From the NCBI RefSeq assembly GCF_004335085.1, contig NZ_RQRS01000012.1, positions 1-64,000 on the forward strand: a DNA stretch of 64,000 bases. The letters are read 5' to 3'. The translations under genes and the position numbers were made by a program. The DNA is from Pedobacter nototheniae (GTDB lineage Bacteria > Bacteroidota > Bacteroidia > Sphingobacteriales > Sphingobacteriaceae). The notes beneath the pieces are model-generated. The model was not told the origin of the DNA and did no database searches. It saw nothing but the letters and a program-made list of their open reading frames with translations. Below are positions 52,328 through 60,501 of the stretch, piece by piece; positions within the stretch are counted from its first letter, which is position 1; the number at the start of each line of letters is the position of its first letter.

Positions 52328-53447
52328 TAATGTTTTTTAAATGATTGGTTAAATCAATAATTTCTTCGTCGCTATTAAAAGTATGTAAACAAATCCTCAA
52401 ACGTTCCTTTCCTTTTGGTACGGTAGGACTTAAGATTGCACGTACATCAAAATTATTTTGTTGTAATTTTAAAGCTGCTGCTTTTGTTTTTTCATTTGAA
52501 GAGAATATAATTCCCTGGATTGGGCTAATGCTATCCATCGAAATTATGCCTTTTTTTACTATTTGAGATCTAAATAAATTAATTTTTTGATGAATAAGTC
52601 GATCATCGCTTTGCTGTAATAATTTATAAGCACATTTTACAGCTACAATAGAATGGATTGGTGCAGCGGTTGTATAAATAAAGGATCTAGCAAAATTTAT
52701 TAGATAATTTCTTAAACTTTGGCTTCCTAAAACTATTGCTCCATGCGTGCCTAGAGCTTTACCAAATGTTATAATCCTGGCAAAAACTTGATTAGTGAGA
52801 TTTAATTGATTTACTAAACCTCTGCCATTTAGCCCGAAAACACCCGTTGCATGTGCTTCATCAACTATTAAATTTGCTTCATATTTTCTGCAAAGCGAGG
52901 CAATTTCCACCAAAGGCGAAATATCCCCATCCATAGAATAAACACTTTCTACTACAACAAAAATATTTCCTTTAGCCAATTTAAGTTTGACTTCAAGATC
53001 ATTCAAATCATTATGAACAAATTTATAACGTGTGGCATGCGTTAATCTGCAGCCATCAATAATACTGGCATGAATAAGCTCATCTGTAATAATTGTATCG
53101 CCACGTTGCGGTACACTTGCTAATAGTCCGATATTGGCATCGTATCCAGAATTAAAAATCAAGCCATTTTCTGCACAATGAAAATTTGCAATATACTGTT
53201 CCGTTTCTTCTATATAATCTGTATTTCCACTAAGAAGGCGAGAGCCACCAGATCCATTTTTATAATCTGTTAAGGTTTTTAATTCAGTATTTATAGCCTC
53301 TTTTAAAACCGTTGATTGAGCAAAACCGATATAATCATTAGAACAAAAATCAAATGGAGGAGATGATGTTCTTAAAATCCTGATAGAATAATCTTCAACT
53401 CTTTGCTGAAGTTTCACACTTAGAAATTGTTCAATTTTATTCATCAT
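52320..53447 (-). CDS. bioF: 8-amino-7-oxononanoate synthase
   Basis: A 375-residue alpha-oxoamine synthase (PLP, fold type I) that joins L-alanine with pimeloyl-ACP or -CoA. Signs are FDFCSNDYIGFAQ at the start, GSGGSRLLSGN, the DEAHATGVFG pyridine-binding loop, and the Schiff-base Lys in TFGKALGTHGA. Length is normal for BioF. It forms an operon with bioD. bioA, bioB and the pimeloyl genes are not in the window. Confidence 0.93.
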   Translation of the reverse strand: MMNKIEQFLSVKLQQRVEDYSIRILRTSSPPFDFCSNDYIGFAQSTVLKEAINTELKTLTDYKNGSGGSRLLSGNTDYIEETEQYIANFHCAENGLIFNSGYDANIGLLASVPQRGDTIITDELIHASIIDGCRLTHATRYKFVHNDLNDLEVKLKLAKGNIFVVVESVYSMDGDISPLVEIASLCRKYEANLIVDEAHATGVFGLNGRGLVNQLNLTNQVFARIITFGKALGTHGAIVLGSQSLRNYLINFARSFIYTTAAPIHSIVAVKCAYKLLQQSDDRLIHQKINLFRSQIVKKGIISMDSISPIQGIIFSSNEKTKAAALKLQQNNFDVRAILSPTVPKGKERLRICLHTFNSDEEIIDLTNHLKNING

Positions 53448-53554
53448 TCAAAAATAACGAAAGCTGAAGAATAAAGCAGTTATTTGTTTGCGTGTATGCA
53501 ATAAATTAATAATTATACCTTTATAAGTATTTAAAAGCCATAATATTCAAAATT

Positions 53555-54289
53555 ATGAAAGAGAATAAATACGATGATGAAGCTTTCTTTAACCAATATA
53601 ATCAAATGTCGCGTTCAGTAAAAGGACTGAGCGGAGCAGGAGAATGGCATGAGTTAAAGAAAATGCTTCCTGATTTTAAGAATAAAAAAGTGCTTGATTT
53701 AGGTTGCGGCTTTGGCTGGCACTGTAAATATGCTGCGAATCATGGCGCATCGCAAATATTGGGAATAGATTTATCTGAAAATATGCTTAAAAAAGCAATG
53801 CAAGTTAGTAATGCCCCCAGTATTAATTACCAATGTATTGCTATTGAGGATTATACATTCCCAGCTGAGACTTTTGATGTGGTGATTAGCTCTTTAGCTT
53901 TTCATTATTTGAAATCCTTTGACGATATAAGTTTAAAAATCTATAAAAGCCTTGTTGCAAATGGAACATTTATATTTTCTGTGGAGCATCCTATATTTAC
54001 AGCAAGCGGTAAACAAGATTGGTATTATGATGATAATGGAAATATTTTGCATTGGGCAGTAGATAGATATTTTACTGAAGGTATTCGTAAAACATCTTTT
54101 TTAGGAGAAGAAGTCATTAAATATCACAGAACTTTAACCACTTATATTGCTAGTTTATTGAAAGCAGGGTTCGAAATTATAGATTTAGTAGAGCCACAGC
54201 CAAATGAAGAAAGTTTAGAAACCATCCCGGCAATGAAAGATGAATTACGCCGTCCGATGTTTCTAATCGTATCAGCAAGAAAAAAATAG
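53555..54289 (+). CDS. Class I SAM-dependent methyltransferase
   Basis: A 244-residue methyltransferase. The SAM-binding motif is VLDLGCGFGWHCKYAANHGA (residues ~47-66), followed by ILGIDLSENML, the acidic VVISSLAFHYL and an FSVEHPIFT strand. The methyl acceptor is unknown; the Methyltransf_11 type fits small-molecule or quinone-like substrates. The N-terminal 45 residues with NQYNQMSRSVKGLSGAGEW are those of the YjhP-like group. Alone, with a terminator after it. Confidence 0.85.
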   Translation: MKENKYDDEAFFNQYNQMSRSVKGLSGAGEWHELKKMLPDFKNKKVLDLGCGFGWHCKYAANHGASQILGIDLSENMLKKAMQVSNAPSINYQCIAIEDYTFPAETFDVVISSLAFHYLKSFDDISLKIYKSLVANGTFIFSVEHPIFTASGKQDWYYDDNGNILHWAVDRYFTEGIRKTSFLGEEVIKYHRTLTTYIASLLKAGFEIIDLVEPQPNEESLETIPAMKDELRRPMFLIVSARKK

Positions 54290-54296
54290 ATCAAAA

Positions 54297-54326
54297 AAAA
54301 AGCGATTCCGTAAAAGAATCGCTTTT
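54297..54326. terminator. Bidirectional terminator
   Basis: aaaagcgattc (54297-54307) pairs perfectly with gaatcgctttt (54316-54326), 11 bp, between convergent genes. Confidence 0.9.
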
Positions 54327-54341
54327 AAATATATGAATTAA

Positions 54342-54800
54342 TTAACCTTGTGCTGGCGGATCTGAAACTACTGGTGGTTTTGGTTTTCTACCTTTACCAT
54401 CTCTAGGTTTCATGTTTTTCATTTTCTCTTTAGCTTCTGCTCTAAAAGCATCCAATTTTGTTTTTTGATCTGCATTTAAAATTTGATCTAATTGTGCTTT
54501 TGAAGCATCCATTTCTGCCTTACGATCTTTCATCTTTCCCTTCATCGCATCTTTATTCGCACTGCGCCAAGCATCCATTTTCTTTGCTCTATCTAATTCT
54601 ACTGCATAAACTTTGGTTTTCTGATCAGCAGTAAGACTTAACTTTTTATCCATTGCTGCAGTAGCTTTTTCAGCACGTTGCTCAGCAGTTAATTTAGATA
54701 TTTTAGACATTGGCATATGATGCCTTCTGGTTGTGTCTTGTGCAAAAGCAGCAGTAAATCCCATCACTGCAATTGCTAATGTTAAAATCGTTCTTTTCAT
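54342..54800 (-). CDS. Spy/CpxP-like periplasmic helical protein (DUF4890-type)
   Basis: A 152-residue exported protein: signal peptide MKRTILTLAIAVMGFTAAFA cut after FAQ, then a very charged helical region with two LTxxQ-type motifs (KLTAEQRAEKATAAMDKKLS and SLTADQKTKVYAVELDRA) and ILNADQKTKLDAFRAEA. That is the Spy/CpxP pattern, suggesting a periplasmic chaperone or metal-stress sensor. The C terminus is Pro- and Lys-rich (DGKGRKPKPP). It is monocistronic and no regulator is adjacent. Confidence 0.75.
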   Translation of the reverse strand: MKRTILTLAIAVMGFTAAFAQDTTRRHHMPMSKISKLTAEQRAEKATAAMDKKLSLTADQKTKVYAVELDRAKKMDAWRSANKDAMKGKMKDRKAEMDASKAQLDQILNADQKTKLDAFRAEAKEKMKNMKPRDGKGRKPKPPVVSDPPAQG

Positions 54801-54875
54801 TTTCCTTAGTGTTTTTGTTTTAACTGATAGAGCAAAAAAAAATAAAACGGTTTAATCTACAAATGTTAAATTTTG

Positions 54876-55652
54876 TTAATTTCTGTTAAGTTGAGAAATT
54901 GACTTTTGCATTTGCGACATCATCTGTGTTAATGTTTCCATCGTAGGATCAGGTGCAGGCTCAGGCAAAGAAGTCGAAATATATGCCTTAGCTTTCCATA
55001 TTTCCAAAATATCATCGGCAGCAATTGTATAGGGATCGTAAACTTTATTGTCAGAAATTAACTTTAAATCTTTATTCTCTTTAAAACGATTGCCGGCTCT
55101 TTTATATACAACACCCTCGTTTTTACTAATAACAATATAAGTTTCGCCAGTTTTAACTTCGTTCCAGTTATCTAAATATTCACCAATGATTAAACTGCCC
55201 GGTTGAACAGGCAACATACTATCACCCATAATTTCAAATGCACGAAAAGTGCCTTGACGTAAAGCGGGTATAGGCAATTGAAACTTCGGTAAATCACTAA
55301 TGTATTGAGGGTCCGAAAAACCATTTAAATAACCAGCGCTGGCTTTAACAGGAACTAGTTCTATATTTTCATTATCGTTCTGATCTACAGAAATACTTAA
55401 TACTCTTAAGTTAGAACCCGAACTTTTTGGCTTGGGTTTCCATGCGTCAGATATCTTTTCATTAATAAATTCATCGATTGTAAGATCAAAATATTCTGCT
55501 ATTTTTTTTAGTAAATCATATTTTGGCTCCGCTCGATCTTCTTCATACGCTCCGATTAAAGATCTTTTAATTTCCATAATATCAGCAAATTGCTGCTGTG
55601 TATGGCCCTTTTTCTTTCTGAGGTACTTTAAATTATTTGAAATATTCGACAT
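54876..55652 (-). CDS. XRE-S24 repressor (LexA-like, autocleaving)
   Basis: A 258-residue repressor. The N-terminal helix-turn-helix is LRKKKGHTQQQFADIMEIKR followed by SLIGAYEEDRAEP (XRE/HTH_3). The C-terminal S24 peptidase fold has the Ser in FEIMGDSMLPVQPGS (near residue 147) and Lys in VVYKRAGNR, with the Ala/Gly cleavage site region around residues 110-118. This is the plan of phage-type CI and LexA-like repressors. It may be a chromosomal stress switch or a phage remnant; no phage genes were seen. The intergenic palindromes at 55680-55723 are candidate operators. Confidence 0.88.
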   Translation of the reverse strand: MSNISNNLKYLRKKKGHTQQQFADIMEIKRSLIGAYEEDRAEPKYDLLKKIAEYFDLTIDEFINEKISDAWKPKPKSSGSNLRVLSISVDQNDNENIELVPVKASAGYLNGFSDPQYISDLPKFQLPIPALRQGTFRAFEIMGDSMLPVQPGSLIIGEYLDNWNEVKTGETYIVISKNEGVVYKRAGNRFKENKDLKLISDNKVYDPYTIAADDILEIWKAKAYISTSLPEPAPDPTMETLTQMMSQMQKSISQLNRN

Positions 55653-55679
55653 AAAAATAAATTTTAAAATAAATTTGGA

Positions 55680-55723
55680 ATTACTAAAATAGTTAGTAAT
55701 TTTATGCCAATAAAGTTAGTAAT
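55680..55723. promoter_or_regulatory. Operator cluster for the S24 repressor
   Basis: attactaa (55680-55687) and ttagtaat (55693-55700) form an 8+5+8 palindrome, and the half-site ttagtaat recurs at 55716-55723. A related 10-bp palindrome actaattagt lies at 55749-55758. All sit in the divergent gap before the repressor gene and the GIY-YIG gene. Binding is inferred from position and symmetry. Confidence 0.6.
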
Positions 55724-55842
55724 ATTATTTTGAATTGCAAGAGCATATACTAATTAGTTTAGTTGAAATTTTTAACACCGTTATCACCGATACACATTTA
55801 TTAGTGTAAAGTTCAATAACAATTAGAAACCATATAAAGGTT

Positions 55843-56190
55843 ATGAAAAAGTTTGTTTACATCGTTACCGACAGAAACCGCACTAGTATGCACGTAGGCA
55901 TGAGTTCTGATTTGATTAAAACATTGGATTTTTACAAGAAAATGCCCAATCTGTTTTTTGATAACGCACAGCAATTAACACGATTAGTTTATTTTGAAGA
56001 GTTTAAAACAGAGGCACAAGCTTTATCACGTTTCAAGTTAATTAGTCGCTTTACACGCATGCAAAAAGAGCGCCTAGTAAGATCTTGTAACCCAGATTGG
56101 ATTGATTTAACCATTGGATTGGATTTTGAAAATATCCTTTTACACAGACCAGTTAATCAGGTTAAACTTGCATTTACCAGCTTATCTTAA
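55843..56190 (+). CDS. GIY-YIG nuclease-like protein with altered active site
   Basis: A 115-residue protein with the GIY-YIG fold signs: KKFVYIVTDRNRTSMHVGMS at the start, where V-Y-I replaces GIY and H-V-G replaces YIG, then SSDLIKTLDFYKK and LVYFEEFKTEAQALSRFKLI (the usual Arg/Glu helix region). The key first Tyr is kept in VYI, but the second Tyr of Y-I-G is His, so nuclease activity is doubtful. Normal members are 80-100 residues. It faces the S24 repressor gene across a palindrome-rich gap and may be regulated by it. Confidence 0.8.
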   Translation: MKKFVYIVTDRNRTSMHVGMSSDLIKTLDFYKKMPNLFFDNAQQLTRLVYFEEFKTEAQALSRFKLISRFTRMQKERLVRSCNPDWIDLTIGLDFENILLHRPVNQVKLAFTSLS

Positions 56191-56217
56191 TAGTAGTTTT
56201 TAAGAAGTTTAGGCTAA

Positions 56218-57075
56218 TTAGTTTTTTATTTTTTCTAAGAATACATTTTCTAAATCTTGAAGATTTTTGAAGTACTTATTTTTATCCATAAAAACCTTTG
56301 GGTTATAAGCATCTCCTGATTTACGCTTTTCATGGAGATCGAATTGACTTGCATGAGAAGTAACCCAGATGTCGAAATCGAGTTTTTTCATTGCTTTAAA
56401 AGTTTCCGCATAGTCATGTTGGATATTTGGATATGATGTTATTTCAGAGAATCTTTTATCAACAATTATAGAGGGCATATTAGCGATCAAAACTTTATAG
56501 GATGAGTTTTTATCTTTTGTATCAAATATAAAACTGCATGATCCTTTTGTATGCCCAGGGTGATGAAGCATGGTTAAAGTTGTGGTTCCTAACTTAACTT
56601 TATCATTATTTTTCAATAGAAAATCGGGGTTTAAAGGTTTGAAAGTAACGCCATATTTTCCCATTTCGTAATCAGATTTTCCACCCGTTTTAAGAACGTC
56701 TGCATCCGCTGCATCTACATAAAGTTTGGCGCCTGTTTCTTCTTTAATTTTCGCCATAGCACCCATATGATCGAAATGTGCCTGTGTTAAAAGCAAAATT
56801 TTGATTGATTTATAATCAAAACCCAAAGTTTTTATATTGGCTTTAATTATAGGAAGCGAATTAGCTAAGCCTGTATTTATTAATATATTACCTTTTTCTG
56901 TTACTATTAAATAAGAAGCTAAATCATAAGTACCTACATAATAAAGATTTCCTGCAATTCTAAAAGGTTCTGTAGCTTGAGACCATTCCTTTGGACTATT
57001 GGCTGGCTCTTTTACGGTTTGAGCAAATCCTAATATCCTAAATGAAAATAAAACAAGTAACAATATCTTTTTCAT
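56218..57075 (-). CDS. GOB-like subclass B3 metallo-beta-lactamase
   Basis: A 285-residue periplasmic zinc hydrolase. The start is ATG 57075 (MKKILLLVLFSFRILGFAQ, a signal peptide); the frame is open 23 codons upstream but that stretch is not signal-like. The sequence follows GOB enzymes of Elizabethkingia closely: VGTYDLASYLIV, TGGKSDYEMGKYG, HHPGHTKGSCSF, SHASQFDLHEKRK. Metal site: Gln98-x-His100-x-Asp102-His103, then His175 and His241. Gln98 in place of the usual His, and Met200 in the ANMPS position where most B3 enzymes have Ser, are the two hallmarks of GOB-type (B3-Q) enzymes. It probably degrades penicillins, cephalosporins and carbapenems. It follows the large peptidase-barrel gene by 62 bp, with no clear own promoter and no mobile element nearby. 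Confidence 0.88.
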   Translation of the reverse strand: MKKILLLVLFSFRILGFAQTVKEPANSPKEWSQATEPFRIAGNLYYVGTYDLASYLIVTEKGNILINTGLANSLPIIKANIKTLGFDYKSIKILLLTQAHFDHMGAMAKIKEETGAKLYVDAADADVLKTGGKSDYEMGKYGVTFKPLNPDFLLKNNDKVKLGTTTLTMLHHPGHTKGSCSFIFDTKDKNSSYKVLIANMPSIIVDKRFSEITSYPNIQHDYAETFKAMKKLDFDIWVTSHASQFDLHEKRKSGDAYNPKVFMDKNKYFKNLQDLENVFLEKIKN

Positions 57076-57137
57076 GTGTAATTTTATGCTAGCCTTATCT
57101 ATTTCAAGTAAGGAATGATTATTAAAATAATTAGTTT

Positions 57138-60100
57138 TTACCAACCTGGCGCAAATGTTAAGCCAAATATACCACCTTTAACATCCTTACGTTGAAAAGG
57201 AATTGCATAATAAGGTTCTAAAACAAAGTAACCAAATACATTAACTCGTAATGATAAGCCTACGCTCATTTGAGGCACACGTTCTGTTGTGGTTTGATAA
57301 GTTACAGGTTTTCCATCTTTTATAACAGGATTGCCTTTTTCATCTAATGATATATGATCTATATAAGTAGGCGAGTTTTTAAATACAACCTTTGTATCGT
57401 TAGTCCACGCTAAACCTGCATCAAAGAAAAAGTTTAAATCCGTAAATAATAATTTTGAAGGAATAGCCGCAAGTTTTTTAGGTCCTGTAAATGGTAATCT
57501 GACTTCAAAATTAAACACCGCTATTTTGCTACCTGTTAATTGATTAATATCAAAAGTGCTTGATGAACTTTGGGTTGTATTTTTATAGATAGAATTAGCT
57601 TCATAGCCTCTAATTAAGTATGGATAACCTACATACATTGGATACAGTTGATCGGCATCCTTACCAATTCGTAAACTATTATAACTTCTTGCTGCAATGG
57701 TTATAGGTTTAATTCTCCAGTATTTTCGTACATCAACGTTAACACCGGCAAAATTATATGTGCCAAAATATTTCTCGCCACCAATTCTATATCTAAAACC
57801 ATCTAAAGGAGCTGCCAATCCAAAAATTGAATTATCACCAACAAAGGTTGCGTTTAATTGATATAGTGTAAATGATTTAAAGGGGATGTCTAATTCTTTA
57901 CTTGCATCATCATTTGAAACGCGTACTTTTTCCGAGCCGATGTAATTACCTGTTGCTACGCTATAGTATTTATTATAGCGATCAATGCGATAACCATAGT
58001 GTGAAAATGCTCCTCCAAGCTCAAATCTATGTTTTTTATTGAAAGGGTAGGCACCAAACAACTGAAATTGATCTTCAAATGTTCTAATAATATCCGTTCT
58101 ATAATTTTCTGCAAGTGTTGTAGTACCATCATTTAATGGGACATTTTCAACTTTATAGGTGCTTAAACCTGATATATAAGGAATGTGTGAGATAGCGGCA
58201 CCCCAATTAATCCTACTTTTTTGATTGATATACCCAACTAAACCACCAAAATCATAAATTTCTCCGTTGATAGATAGATTGGCTATAATTTGGTTTGTAC
58301 CCAAAATATCGCTAAACATACCCATAATTCCCCCTTGTACGCCGGTTCCAAAACGACTGGTAGAAACGCCGATGCCACCGCTATTTGCTAGGTAGTCTAA
58401 TCTAAATTTGGGTCTGTAGGGTACAGTTTTCATAGAATCTGTACCTAATTTTTCAAATCTATCGAAGTTAGAAAGGTTTGAATTAATAATATTTACACCT
58501 ATATTTTCCATTGGCGGAAGAACTGCTGCATCAAAATTTTCTTCTTTATTGCCAATTCTTTTTGCTTTAAAACTATTCAACTTCGCGTTGTATAAAGTAT
58601 AGCGCTGATAACGGTAATAACTGTAAACAATATCATCTGTTTGTGAAACCGAAATTGCTGGTGAAAACTCCGTTATTCCACTGATTCCAGTAAAATAATC
58701 CGTTAGTTGATCTACCGTGTTGTCTGCAAAATTGTATTTATATAAGTTCCTAAAACCATCTCTATTTGAGAGAAAGTAAATATTTTGGCTATTTGCGGAG
58801 AACTGCGCATTTAAATTATTAGCGCCAGGAAAAACGTTTAGATTGGTTACCGTTTTACTAGAAATATCATAAACAGCTAAATTTATTGGATTAACAGCTT
58901 CAATATTTTTGTTTTGAATAGCGGCACGATCCGATGAAAACACCAATTTTTTTCCATCAGGAGAATAACTAGGAGCATAATCAGAATACTCATCATTGGT
59001 AATTTGTGTAACCTGTTTGGTGTCTAAATTGTAAGAGAAAATATCACTTTGACCTTCTACCATTCCAGAAAAAGCAATATCTTTTCCGTTAGGAGACCAC
59101 GTTAAGTTTCCAAATTGTTGCACTTGATCCATTGCTGTTTGTGAAACGGTATTTCCATTAGCTACGTCAATAATCATCATCTGATTTTTACCCTTACTGA
59201 AAATACTGAATGCAAACTGTTTGCTGTCTGGCGACCATGTACCTGCTGATTCTATAAAGTTAAAATCATCAATATGCCCATTGGAAATCTGACTACTTAA
59301 TTTTCTAATAATCCGGCCTGTTTTTGCATCTGCAAGAAATAAATCGATGCCAAAAAGGTCTTTTTCCGACATAAATGCCAAATACTTCCCATCAGGACTT
59401 AGGGCAGGAGCCACGTTCATATTACCTGCATTTTTATTGTCGATAATTTTAGTTCCTGTTAGCTTAATTTGCGAACTATCAGCCTTTAACATTGGCTTAT
59501 AATGCGCATCAATAGAGTTTTTCCATAGTCCGGATAAAGTTTTATCATCGTAACCAAAGGTGTATTTTATCGCATTTTCGTAACCATATTTAGCTGTGTT
59601 TTTAAATAAAGGAACAATTGTGGTATCGCCATATTGTGAGCCAATATAAGTCCAAAAGGCCTGTCCGTAACGATAAGGGAAATATTTATTAGAATTTGTA
59701 AGATCTTTTAATGATGGAATATCTCTGTTAAGCATGGCATCACGCATCCACATGGAGGTAAATGCGTCACGTTTTCCAATGGATAGATATTCGGCCATAC
59801 CCTCAACCATCCATAATGGCGTTTGTCCAATATTTTCTAAACTAATAGAATCTTTTTCTAATAAAACATGATATTGAAAAGCGTGAACCAATTCGTGCCC
59901 TAAAACGTGTCTTGTTTGACTATTTAATTCCATAATCGGCATAATTACCCTGTTTTTTAAAGCTTCAGTAACACCACCGGTTCCAATGCCAATTTCTCCT
60001 TGCAGAGCCGTAGTCTGCTGGAAATCTGGATGGTTATTGTATAAAATAATCGGATTTTTCTTTAAAAAAGTATCACGAAATACCTCTTGATGCATTTTAT

Positions 60101-60314
60101 ACCAAGTTTCGGCATCTTGAGAAAATCTTTTTAATAAATTTTCATTTTTAAGGTAGTAGTAAATTTCAAAATGTGGAGTTTGTAAAACTTTGAAGTCAAG
60201 TTTTTTATATCTAACCTTATTTTGTCCAAAATATTGAGCCTTAACAGAGAAAGAAATAGTAAACAACAGCAAAATTGGAATGTATTGCCTAATAAAAGTA
60301 GAGCCTATCTTCAT
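57138..60314 (-). CDS. Peptidase-MA / TolB-propeller / outer-membrane barrel fusion protein
   Basis: A 1058-residue exported protein (signal peptide near PILLLFTISFSVKAQ). Part one (~35-250) is a gluzincin-like metallopeptidase: HVLGHELVHAFQ (HExxH, near residue 140) with the third ligand Glu in WMVEGMAEYL. Part two (~300-590) is a TolB/PD40 beta-propeller with repeated AFMSEKDLFG-, FSSDRAAIQ- and SPDGK-type blades (ALSPDGKYLAF, WSPDSKQFAF, YSPDGKKLVF). Part three (~650-1058) resembles the barrel of Omp85/BamA-like surface antigens (YPYLIRGYEANSIYKN, LFTDLNFFFDAGLAW, FGYFVLEPYYAIPF). It probably spans the outer membrane with propeller and peptidase on one side. Function unknown; the MBL gene lies 62 bp downstream. 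Confidence 0.8.
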   Translation of the reverse strand: MKIGSTFIRQYIPILLLFTISFSVKAQYFGQNKVRYKKLDFKVLQTPHFEIYYYLKNENLLKRFSQDAETWYKMHQEVFRDTFLKKNPIILYNNHPDFQQTTALQGEIGIGTGGVTEALKNRVIMPIMELNSQTRHVLGHELVHAFQYHVLLEKDSISLENIGQTPLWMVEGMAEYLSIGKRDAFTSMWMRDAMLNRDIPSLKDLTNSNKYFPYRYGQAFWTYIGSQYGDTTIVPLFKNTAKYGYENAIKYTFGYDDKTLSGLWKNSIDAHYKPMLKADSSQIKLTGTKIIDNKNAGNMNVAPALSPDGKYLAFMSEKDLFGIDLFLADAKTGRIIRKLSSQISNGHIDDFNFIESAGTWSPDSKQFAFSIFSKGKNQMMIIDVANGNTVSQTAMDQVQQFGNLTWSPNGKDIAFSGMVEGQSDIFSYNLDTKQVTQITNDEYSDYAPSYSPDGKKLVFSSDRAAIQNKNIEAVNPINLAVYDISSKTVTNLNVFPGANNLNAQFSANSQNIYFLSNRDGFRNLYKYNFADNTVDQLTDYFTGISGITEFSPAISVSQTDDIVYSYYRYQRYTLYNAKLNSFKAKRIGNKEENFDAAVLPPMENIGVNIINSNLSNFDRFEKLGTDSMKTVPYRPKFRLDYLANSGGIGVSTSRFGTGVQGGIMGMFSDILGTNQIIANLSINGEIYDFGGLVGYINQKSRINWGAAISHIPYISGLSTYKVENVPLNDGTTTLAENYRTDIIRTFEDQFQLFGAYPFNKKHRFELGGAFSHYGYRIDRYNKYYSVATGNYIGSEKVRVSNDDASKELDIPFKSFTLYQLNATFVGDNSIFGLAAPLDGFRYRIGGEKYFGTYNFAGVNVDVRKYWRIKPITIAARSYNSLRIGKDADQLYPMYVGYPYLIRGYEANSIYKNTTQSSSSTFDINQLTGSKIAVFNFEVRLPFTGPKKLAAIPSKLLFTDLNFFFDAGLAWTNDTKVVFKNSPTYIDHISLDEKGNPVIKDGKPVTYQTTTERVPQMSVGLSLRVNVFGYFVLEPYYAIPFQRKDVKGGIFGLTFAPGW

Positions 60315-60427
60315 AGATATAGTTTATTAAAGATTTTTACAATCGTATTTAAGAAATTAAGATAAAAGTAGCAATTGTTTGAGGAGCAAAAAGAAATTTA
60401 ACAATTAAGAGGGTTTGTAAGGGAAAA

Positions 60428-60487
60428 AACATCATTCTGAATTAATTCAAGGATTTACCCAAGTAGTAATAAATTCAGAATGATGTT
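60428..60487 (-). repeat. 16-bp inverted repeat downstream of the PBP1A gene
   Basis: aacatcattctgaatt (60428-60443) and aattcagaatgatgtt (60472-60487) are a perfect inverted pair separated by 28 bp. It lies 15 bp beyond the PBP1A stop codon and may serve as a transcript end. The arms resemble other Bacteroidota dispersed palindromes, but only this copy was found here. No strong T run follows. Confidence 0.7.
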
Positions 60488-60501
60488 AAGAGGAGAGAAG
60501 C

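Noticed and set aside
54876..56190. Prophage
   Set aside because: Apart from the S24 repressor there is no integrase, structural or lysis gene, so a phage call is not supported.
57076..57144. Extra N-terminal codons for the beta-lactamase
   Set aside because: The extension (MVKTNYFNNHSLLEIDKASI...) would precede a complete signal peptide, and the GOB family starts at the MKKI position.
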